Assembly: GCA_949127735.1 (NCBI GenBank)
Contig: CASBPX010000243.1
Coordinates: 1-36,599 of the forward strand
Reading direction: 5' to 3'
DNA: 36,599 bases
DNA from: Candidatus Obscuribacterales bacterium
GTDB lineage: Bacteria; Cyanobacteriota; Vampirovibrionia; Obscuribacterales; Obscuribacteraceae
The notes under the pieces were generated by a model, which saw nothing but the letters and a program-made list of their open reading frames with translations, made no database searches and had not been told where the DNA came from. Shown here one piece after another: positions 8,715-15,866 of this stretch; within the stretch, counting starts at the first letter, position 1; every line of letters starts with the position of its first letter. A program made the position numbers and the translations under genes.

Positions 8715-10592
8715 CTACTTGTTGGCTGCCTGGCGGGCTTCCAGTTCTTCCCATCGGGCAAAAACTTTGGCGACATTAGTTTCAGCTTTATGCAATTCGT
8801 CCATCATCTCGGCCAGTTTCACATGATTGGCTGATACTTTCGGATCTTCCATACCTTTGCGCACTTTTTGCAAAGCTTGCTCTGCTTCTTCTACCTTAAC
8901 GCTGATCTGGTCTAGTTCTTTCTTTTCATTGTTCGATAAAGCTTTGAGGTTTTTTACAGCCACACTACTGGTGGAGCTGCCGATTTTGTTACCGCTGTTA
9001 TTGTTGTTGGCATTGTTACTGCTCGACGACGAACTACTGGAATTCGAATTATTCTTCGATTTATTTTTTCCACCACCACCGCCTCTGGTAGACTCCCACT
9101 GCGCATAATCAGCAAAGAATGACACGCCGCCTTCACCGTCCAGGGCAAGAATAGTGGTGGAAATAGTGTCGATCATATAGCGATCGTGGGTGACCAGAAC
9201 AACGGCGCCAGGGAAGTCTTCAAGACTTTCTTCCAACACTTCAAGCGAAGCAATATCGAGATCGTTGGTGGGTTCGTCCAGTATAAGCAAATCTGCTTCT
9301 TGCAACATCAACCGAGCAATCAGAATTCTTGCTTGCTCGCCACCAGAGAGATAACTGACAGGCATAGGCAACTGGTCTGGGCGGAAGAGAAACCGTTTGG
9401 CCCAGCTAATTACATGTATCTGTCGATCACGATAAACAACTGAATCGCCGCTGGGGCAAAGGGCTTCTTTTAAGGTAATTTCTTTATTGAGCTGATCGCG
9501 GTTTTGATCAAACCAGACAATTTTGAGCAAATCTGCTCTTTTAATGGTGCCTTTATCAGGTTGCATCTGATCGGCTAATATGCGCAGCAAAGTTGTTTTG
9601 CCACTGCCATTGGTGCCCACCAGTCCTAATTTTTGTTTAGGGCTCAAAACTAGGTCAAGGCCAGAAAACAGTTTACGTCCACCGAGAGATTTTTCAATTT
9701 GCTTAGCCACCAGAAGCTCTTTGGTGCGACGACCAGAAGCACTAAAATCGATATTGACCGAACTGGTCATATTGTTGCGCGCTTTGACTTCCGCAAACTC
9801 ATCGAACAGTTTACCGGCTTCACGAATGCGGCCCACCGACTTGGTTTGACGGGCACGAGCGCCGCGCTGTAGCCAGGCTACTTCTCTGCGCATTTTGCTG
9901 GCCAGTGCTTGCTGCTCGTTTGATTGAGCAGACAAATACTCGGCGCGAGCTTCTAGAAACGAGCTATAGGGGCCCTTGCAGCTTAAATAACCATCTTTAT
10001 AAGTAGAATTCAATTCCACCGTGCGGTTGGTGACATTCTCGAGAAAATTGCGATCGTGGCTGACCAGAATAAAAGCAAACGGCGCAGACTTCAAAAGATC
10101 TTCCAACCATAAAACGCCCTCTAAATCGAGGTGGTTAGTAGGCTCGTCCAGCAAAAGAAAATCAGGTTCTCGAACAAGAGCACAAGCCAGAGCCAGGCGT
10201 TTACGCCAGCCGCCTGATAGTGACGAAACCTGAGCATCAAGCTCCTCAAAGCCAAGTGTGCTCAGGGTATATTCCGCACGATTAATCAGCTCTGACTCTT
10301 CAATATGCTGGTCGCTCAGCGACGCCGCTACAACATCGCGCAGAATTGCGTCAGGCGGATATGGATTATCTTGCGCCAGATAAGCGATATTGAGAAATTT
10401 TCTGGTGGTGACGGTGCCTGCGTCAGGCTCATAAAGCCCTGCCATAATCTTCAGCAATGTAGATTTGCCTGAGCCATTAGGGCCGATCAAACCAATGCGC
10501 TCACGATCATCAATAGTGATCGAGATATCGCGAAAGAGTGGGCGAGCGCTAAATGACTTGGTTAAAGACTGGCAACTGATTGCAACTGGCAT
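8715..10592 (-). CDS. uup: ABC-F ATPase, Uup type
   Basis: The 625-residue cytosolic protein has two ATP-binding cassettes and no membrane segments, the ABC-F plan of ribosome-associated ATPases. Cassette 1 has Walker A GPNGSGKST (about residues 37-45), signature LSGGWRKRLA and Walker B FLLLDEPTNHLD. Cassette 2 has GTNGSGKTT, LSGGEQARI and LLILDEPTNDLD. The charged linker between them is present. The C-terminus (about residues 545-625) is the coiled-coil extension typical of Uup (NEKKELDQISVKVEEAEQAL onward), which binds nucleic acid in the family. Oddity: the segment joining cassette 2 to the coiled coil (about 503-542) is a low-complexity Gly, Lys, Ser and Asn run. Start ATG 10592 has no ribosome-binding site but a TATAAT 8 nt upstream. 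Confidence 0.93.
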   Translation of the reverse strand: MPVAISCQSLTKSFSARPLFRDISITIDDRERIGLIGPNGSGKSTLLKIMAGLYEPDAGTVTTRKFLNIAYLAQDNPYPPDAILRDVVAASLSDQHIEESELINRAEYTLSTLGFEELDAQVSSLSGGWRKRLALACALVREPDFLLLDEPTNHLDLEGVLWLEDLLKSAPFAFILVSHDRNFLENVTNRTVELNSTYKDGYLSCKGPYSSFLEARAEYLSAQSNEQQALASKMRREVAWLQRGARARQTKSVGRIREAGKLFDEFAEVKARNNMTSSVNIDFSASGRRTKELLVAKQIEKSLGGRKLFSGLDLVLSPKQKLGLVGTNGSGKTTLLRILADQMQPDKGTIKRADLLKIVWFDQNRDQLNKEITLKEALCPSGDSVVYRDRQIHVISWAKRFLFRPDQLPMPVSYLSGGEQARILIARLMLQEADLLILDEPTNDLDIASLEVLEESLEDFPGAVVLVTHDRYMIDTISTTILALDGEGGVSFFADYAQWESTRGGGGGKNKSKNNSNSSSSSSSSNNANNNNSGNKIGSSTSSVAVKNLKALSNNEKKELDQISVKVEEAEQALQKVRKGMEDPKVSANHVKLAEMMDELHKAETNVAKVFARWEELEARQAANK

Positions 10593-10600
10593 AGCTACTG

Positions 10601-10630
10601 ATTATACAGCCGGGATTCTGTCGCTGTCAC
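10601..10630 (-). promoter_or_regulatory. promoter of uup, probably giving a leaderless transcript
   Basis: On the minus strand a perfect TATAAT (10601-10606) is preceded at 18 nt by GTGACA (10625-10630). Only 8 nt separate TATAAT from the ATG of uup, so transcription should start at or within a base or two of the start codon. No Shine-Dalgarno motif exists in the gap. Confidence 0.6.
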
Positions 10631-10705
10631 TCAAGAGTGACTATATTCGCCCTTTTGTGATGTTATTGTATAAACGCTGAGACTTTATTGACCAGGAAAT
10701 AGACC

Positions 10706-11188
10706 ATGAAAGTTTGGGTTGACGCCGACGCCTGCCCTGTTGGAGTAAAAGACGTAGTAGTCAAAGCCTGTCACAGACAGGCCATTGACACGGTTTTCGT
10801 CGCCAACAAAGTTATTGTGCTACCCCTGTCTCCGTATCTGACTGCTGTACAAGTAGAAAAAGGTGCAGACATTGCCGATCAATATATTGTCGAACGGGCA
10901 GACAAAAATGATCTCGTTATAACCCAGGATATTTTGCTGGCCGCTCTGCTTGTGCCTAAAGAAGTGACCGTGATCGACCCGCGCGGACAAGTTTTCACAG
11001 AAGAAAACATTGGCGAACGAGTATCAATCAGGGCACTGATGACTGATTTAAGAGACAGCGGCGACATAACCGGCGGGCCTAAGCAATATACCGACAAAGA
11101 CAAGCATCGCTTTGCCAGCGCCTTTGATCGTGCGGTTACGAAGCTAAAAAACGCCGCCGCTGCCCGAAAAAAAGATTTGATCGAGTAA
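10706..11188 (+). CDS. yaiI: YaiI/YqxD family protein (UPF0178, DUF188), PIN-like
   Basis: The 160-residue cytosolic protein begins MKVWVDADACPV, the signature of the UPF0178 family (YaiI in Escherichia coli, YqxD in Bacillus). The acidic residues DADACP near the start, DLVITQDILLAALLV in the middle and VSIRALMTDLRDSGD with KDKHRFASAFDRAV near the end are family landmarks. The fold is PIN/NYN-like, so a nuclease or RNA-binding role is suspected, but none is proven for the family. Length is normal. The ATG at 10706 has AGGAAA about 8 nt upstream, and a TATAAA at 10669-10674 could be its -10 element. It is divergent from uup and ends 3 nt from the convergent small gene. Confidence 0.92.
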   Translation: MKVWVDADACPVGVKDVVVKACHRQAIDTVFVANKVIVLPLSPYLTAVQVEKGADIADQYIVERADKNDLVITQDILLAALLVPKEVTVIDPRGQVFTEENIGERVSIRALMTDLRDSGDITGGPKQYTDKDKHRFASAFDRAVTKLKNAAAARKKDLIE

Positions 11189-11191
11189 AGC

Positions 11192-11413
11192 TTAAGGCTC
11201 AGACTCTTTGCTGCCTATTAAAATGATATTGGTACCAACTTGATAAGCGAAACCGTTTTTAGGGTTTTTGATTTTACCATTGGCATAAAATCCGGTAGAT
11301 CCGGTTTTGAATTCTTTGCCATCAGCCTTGATGGTGCCCCAGACTTCGCCGCTGGTGGTCTTGAACTCGATTATTAAAGCTGGAGGCGCATCGGTATCAA
11401 CTTTTTTGGCCAT
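11192..11413 (-). CDS. small conserved-looking protein, 73 aa
   Basis: I place the start at the ATG at 11413, not at the longer frame from 11467, because AGAGGAGA lies about 7 nt upstream. The 73-residue product begins MAKKVDTDAPPALIIEF and has a beta-rich core with FKTGSTGFYANGKI, then YQVGTNIILIGSK. Short proteins with the F.TGS.GF.A.GK pattern and a Y.V...I..IGSK end occur in several bacteria without known function. No signal peptide or metal motif is visible. It converges with yaiI, 3 nt from its stop, and has 204 nt to the RRM gene on the other side. Confidence 0.75.
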   Translation of the reverse strand: MAKKVDTDAPPALIIEFKTTSGEVWGTIKADGKEFKTGSTGFYANGKIKNPKNGFAYQVGTNIILIGSKESEP

Positions 11414-11617
11414 AGTGAATCTCCTCTGGGTATGACACAAGTCTACAGGATGAATCTGACATCGCAATTACCTTGCCAAGCACCAGAGTGCCGATTCAAT
11501 GAGATTTATTGACTTCCCGCAGAGTGAAATATATGCCATACTCCTCCATTAAGGCTACCAAAATAGAGGGCCTGCTGCACCAAATAGTGTTGGTGTAGAC
11601 GCACTGCTGGAGATTAG

Positions 11618-11878
11618 ATGAAGAATAAGCTATTTGTAGGTAACCTTTCCTACAACCTGGACGAAACCAACCTCGAAGAACTATTTGCCGAGTCCGGCAA
11701 GGTTGTTTCGGTGGCTATCCCCACCGACAGAGACAGTGGCAGAAAGCGTGGATTCGCTTTTGTGGAAATGGGTAGCCAGGCTGAAGCCGAAGCGGCCATT
11801 GCCAGCCTGAACGGTAAAGACGTGGACGGCAGACAAATTGTTGTCAACGCCTCCAAGCCTAAAGAGAAAGCCTACTAG
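11618..11878 (+). CDS. RRM-domain RNA-binding protein
   Basis: The 86-residue protein is a single RNA recognition motif: RNP2 KLFVGNLSY at residues 4-12 and RNP1 KRGFAFVEM at about 44-52, with the usual beta-alpha-beta-beta-alpha-beta spacing and a very short basic tail (SKPKEKAY). Such glycine-poor single-RRM proteins (Rbp type) are common in cyanobacteria, where many respond to cold, and bind single-stranded RNA. The ATG at 11618 has GGAGA upstream. About 200 nt of leader space precedes the gene and a clear intrinsic terminator follows, so it is probably transcribed alone. Confidence 0.95.
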   Translation: MKNKLFVGNLSYNLDETNLEELFAESGKVVSVAIPTDRDSGRKRGFAFVEMGSQAEAEAAIASLNGKDVDGRQIVVNASKPKEKAY

Positions 11879-11902
11879 AAATCTACTAAAGTTTTCGATT
11901 CG

Positions 11903-11942
11903 ACACCCCATTCCTGTAAAGGTCTGGGGTGTTCTGTTATTT
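11903..11942 (+). terminator. intrinsic terminator after the RRM gene
   Basis: An 8-bp perfect stem ACACCCCA (11903-11910) / TGGGGTGT (11925-11932) with a 14-nt loop is followed by a T-rich stretch (TCTGTTATTTT). It starts 24 nt after the RRM stop codon. Confidence 0.85.
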
Positions 11943-12032
11943 TGCATCCTAAAAAAAAGGCTTTGCCTGTAACATGTTGCACAAGCTCCAGACTTCTTGC
12001 ACAAACTTCAGATGAGTACAAAAGCGAGGCCT

Positions 12033-12947
12033 ATGACACACTTTCTAAACAAATATCTGGCAGCAACCGGCGCAGTAGTGATCATGATAGGCATGGCGGG
12101 CCTGACAGGCTGCAGCTCAGCGGCTGACAAAGAGAAAGAAGACCTTAAGCGCGAACTGAGCGATGCTAAAGCGCAGACATCTAGCTTGCAATCTCAGTTG
12201 ACGCTGATGCAATATTCAAATGAGCAAAAGAAAAAACAACTGGAAGCCAGTAATGGTGCTGCCACCACTTTCGATATCAACACAAGCACAAGCACGAGCA
12301 CGAGCACAGTTCAGTTTACAGATCTGGCAGATGTACCTGACAAAGCAATGATTGAACAGTTGGCTCAGCTACACGTTTTTGATGATCTGGCGCCCACATT
12401 TAAACCCAATCAACCAATCACCCGGGGCGAATATATTACCTGGCTTTATCGCGCTTATAATGCCATCGTGCCCAAAGACAAACAATTGCGTCTAGCCCCA
12501 CAAATCACGCAACAATTTACAGACACCCCCGCAAGTAATCCGGCTTACAAATACGTACAGGCCCTATCTAATGCTGGTTATTCAATCGGTTATAAAGACG
12601 GAACTTTTAAGCCTGATAAACCAATCACAAGAGAAGAGATGATAGGCATTAAAGTTGGCCTCGATGTAGGTAAAGATTTGCCACCTTACAGAAGCCAAAT
12701 GGAATATATCTGGAAATTCTCAGATGCTAAAAACATCGATGAGCGCTTCACCGGTTATGTCCACCAGGACTATTATACTTCCGGCCCCAATGGCAGCAAT
12801 ATTCAAAGAGCATTCGGAAAAATCGGCAGCTTCAAGGCAAAACAACCAGTATTGCGCTATGAAGCGGCAGGCACACTCTGGCAACAGGGCCAATTTGGCA
12901 ACAATGGTGGCATCACCGCCGCTGATACCAAAAATAAGTCTAACTAG
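12033..12947 (+). CDS. lipoprotein with coiled coil and two SLH domains
   Basis: A lipoprotein of 304 residues. I take the ATG at 12033, which has GAGG just upstream and gives a normal signal peptide; longer frames from 11997 or 12012 add only polar residues. The lipobox is LTGC with Cys at 27. Residues 30-75 are a charged coiled coil (KEKEDLKRELSDAKAQTSS). A Ser-Thr repeat (TSTSTSTST) follows, then two S-layer homology domains at about 95-140 (TRGEYITWLYRAYN) and 162-210 (GYKDGTFKPDKPITREEMIG). SLH domains usually bind secondary wall polymer or peptidoglycan, so this protein may tie a membrane to the wall. It ends overlapping the convergent MFS gene by 4 nt. Confidence 0.9.
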   Translation: MTHFLNKYLAATGAVVIMIGMAGLTGCSSAADKEKEDLKRELSDAKAQTSSLQSQLTLMQYSNEQKKKQLEASNGAATTFDINTSTSTSTSTVQFTDLADVPDKAMIEQLAQLHVFDDLAPTFKPNQPITRGEYITWLYRAYNAIVPKDKQLRLAPQITQQFTDTPASNPAYKYVQALSNAGYSIGYKDGTFKPDKPITREEMIGIKVGLDVGKDLPPYRSQMEYIWKFSDAKNIDERFTGYVHQDYYTSGPNGSNIQRAFGKIGSFKAKQPVLRYEAAGTLWQQGQFGNNGGITAADTKNKSN

Positions 12948-14326
12948 TGGCCCACGGCACCAAGATACTCACCCTTAGTCGGGATGAAGAAGACAAATAA
13001 AATGCCAACCAGGTAAACACCGGCAACGCTTGATGCCGCCATAGCGTAAGAGCCGCCAAAGGTATTGATCAAAATGCCGCTACCCAATGCTGCCACCACG
13101 GCTGCATATCTTCCGGCATTATAAATGAAACCAAATGCGGTGCTGCGCACTTTTGCTTCATAGAGTTCCGGCAAATATGTCCAGAGAATAACAAAGGGCA
13201 AGTGTGAGAAAAAGCCTAATGCCACAAGCCAAATTAATAGCGGCGTGCCAAATGAATGCACGGTATTGAACATGCCGTAAGCAAGACAGTAAGCCATGAA
13301 AAATGAGAGACCCATCGACCAGCGATAGCCGAATTTTTTGATTGCCAGACCACCGAGTAGACCCGATAAAATCATACCTATGTCTTTGGTGAACATGGCA
13401 TGACTGCGCTGCTCTACGGCAAGCTCGCCGGTGAGTTGATTAATCCACGCAGGAATCCAGGCGATCACCGCCCACCAGCAAACAATGGCCACGCTAGCCA
13501 CAGCAGCCACTGAGATAGTCTTACGGCGATTCTCTGCGGTAAATAATTCTTTGAAGCAAACACCAGCATTGGTGCACATGGTTTTAAAAATACTTTTGCC
13601 ACAGTTCGCACTTTCTTGATCGCGCACCGCTTTAGCTTTGAGAAACTCCACCGGTTCACGCAGCTTGAAGCGCATGTACACAGTCAAAAATGCAGGTACT
13701 ATTCCTGCCATAAACAAATAACGCCAGCCATAGTGGCCCAGCCACAAATTGAGAGATGCCGTCAATAAATAACCGACACCAAGCGAGGTAGCCAGCGCGC
13801 TGACGGCATAAACTTTGGTTTTGCTCGGCCAGCACTCAGATAGAAGTACAGCGCCGATGCCCATTTCGCCACCGATACCAGCACCGACTAAAAAGCGATA
13901 AATGCCCAGCTCCCACCAGTTATTAGCAAAAGCGCAAAGGCCTGTGCAAATAGCATATAGAAGGATTGTGATTGTCAGCGTTTTTGCCCGACCGATATTG
14001 TCGGCCATGGCGCCAAAAATCATGGCTCCCAGGGCCCAACCGAGCATGAATAAAGCAATGATATAAGAGCCATACTGGCCTACCACAGCATGAGACTGAG
14101 TGTGCAACAGTTCAGACAGGGCGGGAAAAAGAACCATGGCAAAAATCGAAGAGTCCATGCCGTCGAAGACACCACCAAGCCAGGTGGCAATCAAAACATG
14201 CCAGGGAGAAGGTGCGGCTGCCGCAGGCTCAAGCGGCGATAAATCATGCGCCACGGCACTGACCTCGTGGATACAGTCAAAATGCTCAGAGGTTTCCACA
14301 AGCGGAGGCTGTTTAACCGTTTGCAT
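12944..14326 (-). CDS. MFS transporter (sugar/aromatic acid:H+ symporter-like)
   Basis: A 460-residue inner-membrane carrier with 12 predicted helices and a cytosolic N-terminal tail of about 45 residues. MFS landmarks are the loop 2-3 motif GAMADNIGRAKT, the helix 4 motif YRFLVGAGIGGEMGIGA, and a long central loop with basic and Cys residues (about 215-255). The pattern GIGGE in helix 4 and the D-G-M/D motif in helix 1 (FDGMDSS) point to the AAHS/SV2-like subgroup that carries organic acids or nicotinate-like compounds; the substrate cannot be told. Start: ATG at 14326 with GGGAG 5 nt upstream is better than the GTG at 14332. The stop overlaps that of the convergent SLH gene in a CTAG. Confidence 0.9.
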   Translation of the reverse strand: MQTVKQPPLVETSEHFDCIHEVSAVAHDLSPLEPAAAAPSPWHVLIATWLGGVFDGMDSSIFAMVLFPALSELLHTQSHAVVGQYGSYIIALFMLGWALGAMIFGAMADNIGRAKTLTITILLYAICTGLCAFANNWWELGIYRFLVGAGIGGEMGIGAVLLSECWPSKTKVYAVSALATSLGVGYLLTASLNLWLGHYGWRYLFMAGIVPAFLTVYMRFKLREPVEFLKAKAVRDQESANCGKSIFKTMCTNAGVCFKELFTAENRRKTISVAAVASVAIVCWWAVIAWIPAWINQLTGELAVEQRSHAMFTKDIGMILSGLLGGLAIKKFGYRWSMGLSFFMAYCLAYGMFNTVHSFGTPLLIWLVALGFFSHLPFVILWTYLPELYEAKVRSTAFGFIYNAGRYAAVVAALGSGILINTFGGSYAMAASSVAGVYLVGILFVFFIPTKGEYLGAVGH

Positions 14327-14425
14327 AGCCACTCCCAGTTCTTAAGGACGGCTAATAATAGCTGACCGTCACTAGCTCAACTAGTCTCTGAGTTTTTATT
14401 AAGGTAATTACATAATTTGTACGGT

Positions 14426-14863
14426 TCAGGACTGCCGCGCCGGCCGGTTTAGAAGTTTAATTCCGGCCTCACTTTCAGCTTGATCAATTGCTTTAGGCTC
14501 GACGAAAAGGCCCTGTCGTTCATATGCTTTCCAAACTTCCGACCAGCGCATCACAACATAGGTGCGGGGCGAATATTTCTTTGCCAGCCGTGTAATTTTG
14601 GCATTGCCGCTAGGCAATATCTCAAGACCATCGAGCTCAGAACACTTGCTGCAAAACGCTCTCTGTTCTTCGAGGCCTTGCTCGAGTTTGACAATTTCGC
14701 CTTTTTCAAGCTTGCGATCGCAGCCGTGACAACGGGAGGCACGATAAAGTGCATAGACTACAGGATCTACTTTTGCTATTTTTGCAATTTTTGCCACTTT
14801 CGCTGCTTTAGCCGGTTCATCAACTGTCTTTTCGGCGTCAGCTTCGGTCTCGATTTCGGCCAC
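14426..14863 (-). CDS. DUF2293-like protein with zinc-ribbon-like cysteines
   Basis: A 145-residue cytosolic protein. The N-terminus is acidic and then has an Ala-Lys repeat (AKAAKVAKIAKIAKV, residues about 18-32). Next comes a Cys pair SRCHGCDRKL and a second pair FCSKC 27 residues on, which probably bind zinc. The C-terminal half (NAKITRLAKKYSPRTYVVMR, then KAYERQGLFVE) matches the conserved core of DUF2293 proteins (V.RWS....YERQGLLVE..A...AE). Function unknown. The GTG start at 14863 has GAGGAG 5 nt upstream. It is a single gene, divergent from the nucleotidyltransferase homologue and upstream of the MFS gene. Confidence 0.7.
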   Translation of the reverse strand: MAEIETEADAEKTVDEPAKAAKVAKIAKIAKVDPVVYALYRASRCHGCDRKLEKGEIVKLEQGLEEQRAFCSKCSELDGLEILPSGNAKITRLAKKYSPRTYVVMRWSEVWKAYERQGLFVEPKAIDQAESEAGIKLLNRPARQS

Positions 14864-14965
14864 GTGAACTCCTCAAATAAGGATATTAAAACACGTTGTA
14901 GTCTACACCCATCCTTTGATTTTGCGCGATAATTGATATCGTTGGCAATAGGTTGAAAAAAAGCC

Positions 14966-15709
14966 GTGAATCTTCCACCAAAGCTTGAAGAAGCTGTTCA
15001 AAACCATGGGTATCCTCTGTTGTTTGCAACCATGGATGGTGCCCATCTATATGGACTACCGGCAGCGGCTATGCACTTCACCGTGCGTGGTGTTCATATT
15101 TTACCTACCGAACAAGTTCTTGGTCTCGACTCTACAGAAGATCTGGTTGAAGTATCGAAAACCGCTGACGAGGCCGAGTTAGACTTATCTACTCACGATA
15201 TAAAAAAGTTTTTCCTGCTGATGTTAAATGATAACGGCCACGTTATGGAACAGCTTTATTCACCACTGGTAGTAATCACGAGCGATCAGCACAATGAACT
15301 GAAAGTAATTGGCAAAGATTGTTTAACCAGGCTGCACTGTTATCACTACCTTGGCCTGGCAGACGCCCAGTGGCAGCTTCTTGGCAAAGAGAATGCAAAA
15401 AAAATCGACGCTCTTTTATCAGTTTACCGAATTGTTTTGACAGGCACCCACCTCATGAATTCTGCCACCATTGAAAGCAATTTAAATGTCCTCAATCAAA
15501 ATTTTTCTCTGCCTTACTTGGGCGAGTTATTGGAAAGAGCCACAGAGCACGCCGCACTTGACGATAAGGAATGGGATTTTCACAAAGAAGAATATGAAAG
15601 GCTGCGTGAAGTTTTAGAAGACGCTGCTGATGCCACCACATTGCCGGAAAAATCTACTGCCCGAGCAGCGCTCAATGACCTTCTCAAACGTGTGCGGATG
15701 TCGACATAA
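14966..15709 (+). CDS. nucleotidyltransferase homologue (RlaP/YcgL-like) lacking catalytic acids
   Basis: The 247-residue protein follows the DNA-polymerase-beta-like nucleotidyltransferase family (COG3541 type) throughout: YPLLFATMDGAHLYGLP near the start, then RGVHILP, LDLSTHDIKKFFLLML, EQLYSPLVV, and a helical part with RLHCYHYLGLADAQW and YRIVLTGTHLM. In the active family the segment between GFP and RGVH carries three acids (pattern SPDSDYD) that bind the metal. Here it reads AAAMHFT at residues 33-39, so all three acids are replaced by Ala35, His37 and Thr39, while the rest of the protein is well kept. It is probably catalytically dead but folded. The GTG start at 14966 has only a weak upstream AGG. 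Neighbours give no partner. Confidence 0.85.
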   Translation: MNLPPKLEEAVQNHGYPLLFATMDGAHLYGLPAAAMHFTVRGVHILPTEQVLGLDSTEDLVEVSKTADEAELDLSTHDIKKFFLLMLNDNGHVMEQLYSPLVVITSDQHNELKVIGKDCLTRLHCYHYLGLADAQWQLLGKENAKKIDALLSVYRIVLTGTHLMNSATIESNLNVLNQNFSLPYLGELLERATEHAALDDKEWDFHKEEYERLREVLEDAADATTLPEKSTARAALNDLLKRVRMST

Positions 15710-15735
15710 CCGGTAAACATTCGTGCTCCTTGCCG

Positions 15736-15783
15736 TTGACATCCCTTTGGCGGCAGGCTACGATCAGATTAAGTCGACTTAAT
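15736..15783 (+). promoter_or_regulatory. promoter with overlapping palindromic operator before the histidine kinase
   Basis: TTGACA (15736-15741), 17 nt, TACGAT (15759-15764) form a good sigma-70-type promoter. Immediately after it, at 15768-15783, lies a perfect 16-bp palindrome ATTAAGTCGACTTAAT, centred near the expected transcription start, where a bound dimer would block transcription. The coding region starts at 15867. Confidence 0.55.
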
Positions 15784-15866
15784 TTAACTTGGTGACAGAC
15801 GGGGGCAGCTCGCAGGCGTGGGCTCCTTGATACTACAGGTGGGCAGCCGATGATGAGCTGGCACTG

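Noticed and set aside
12283-12310. AGCACAAGCACGAGC-type short repeat, checked as a possible repeat array
   Set aside because: It is simply the Ser-Thr codon run of the SLH lipoprotein linker, too short and imperfect to be anything else. No CRISPR array is present in the window.
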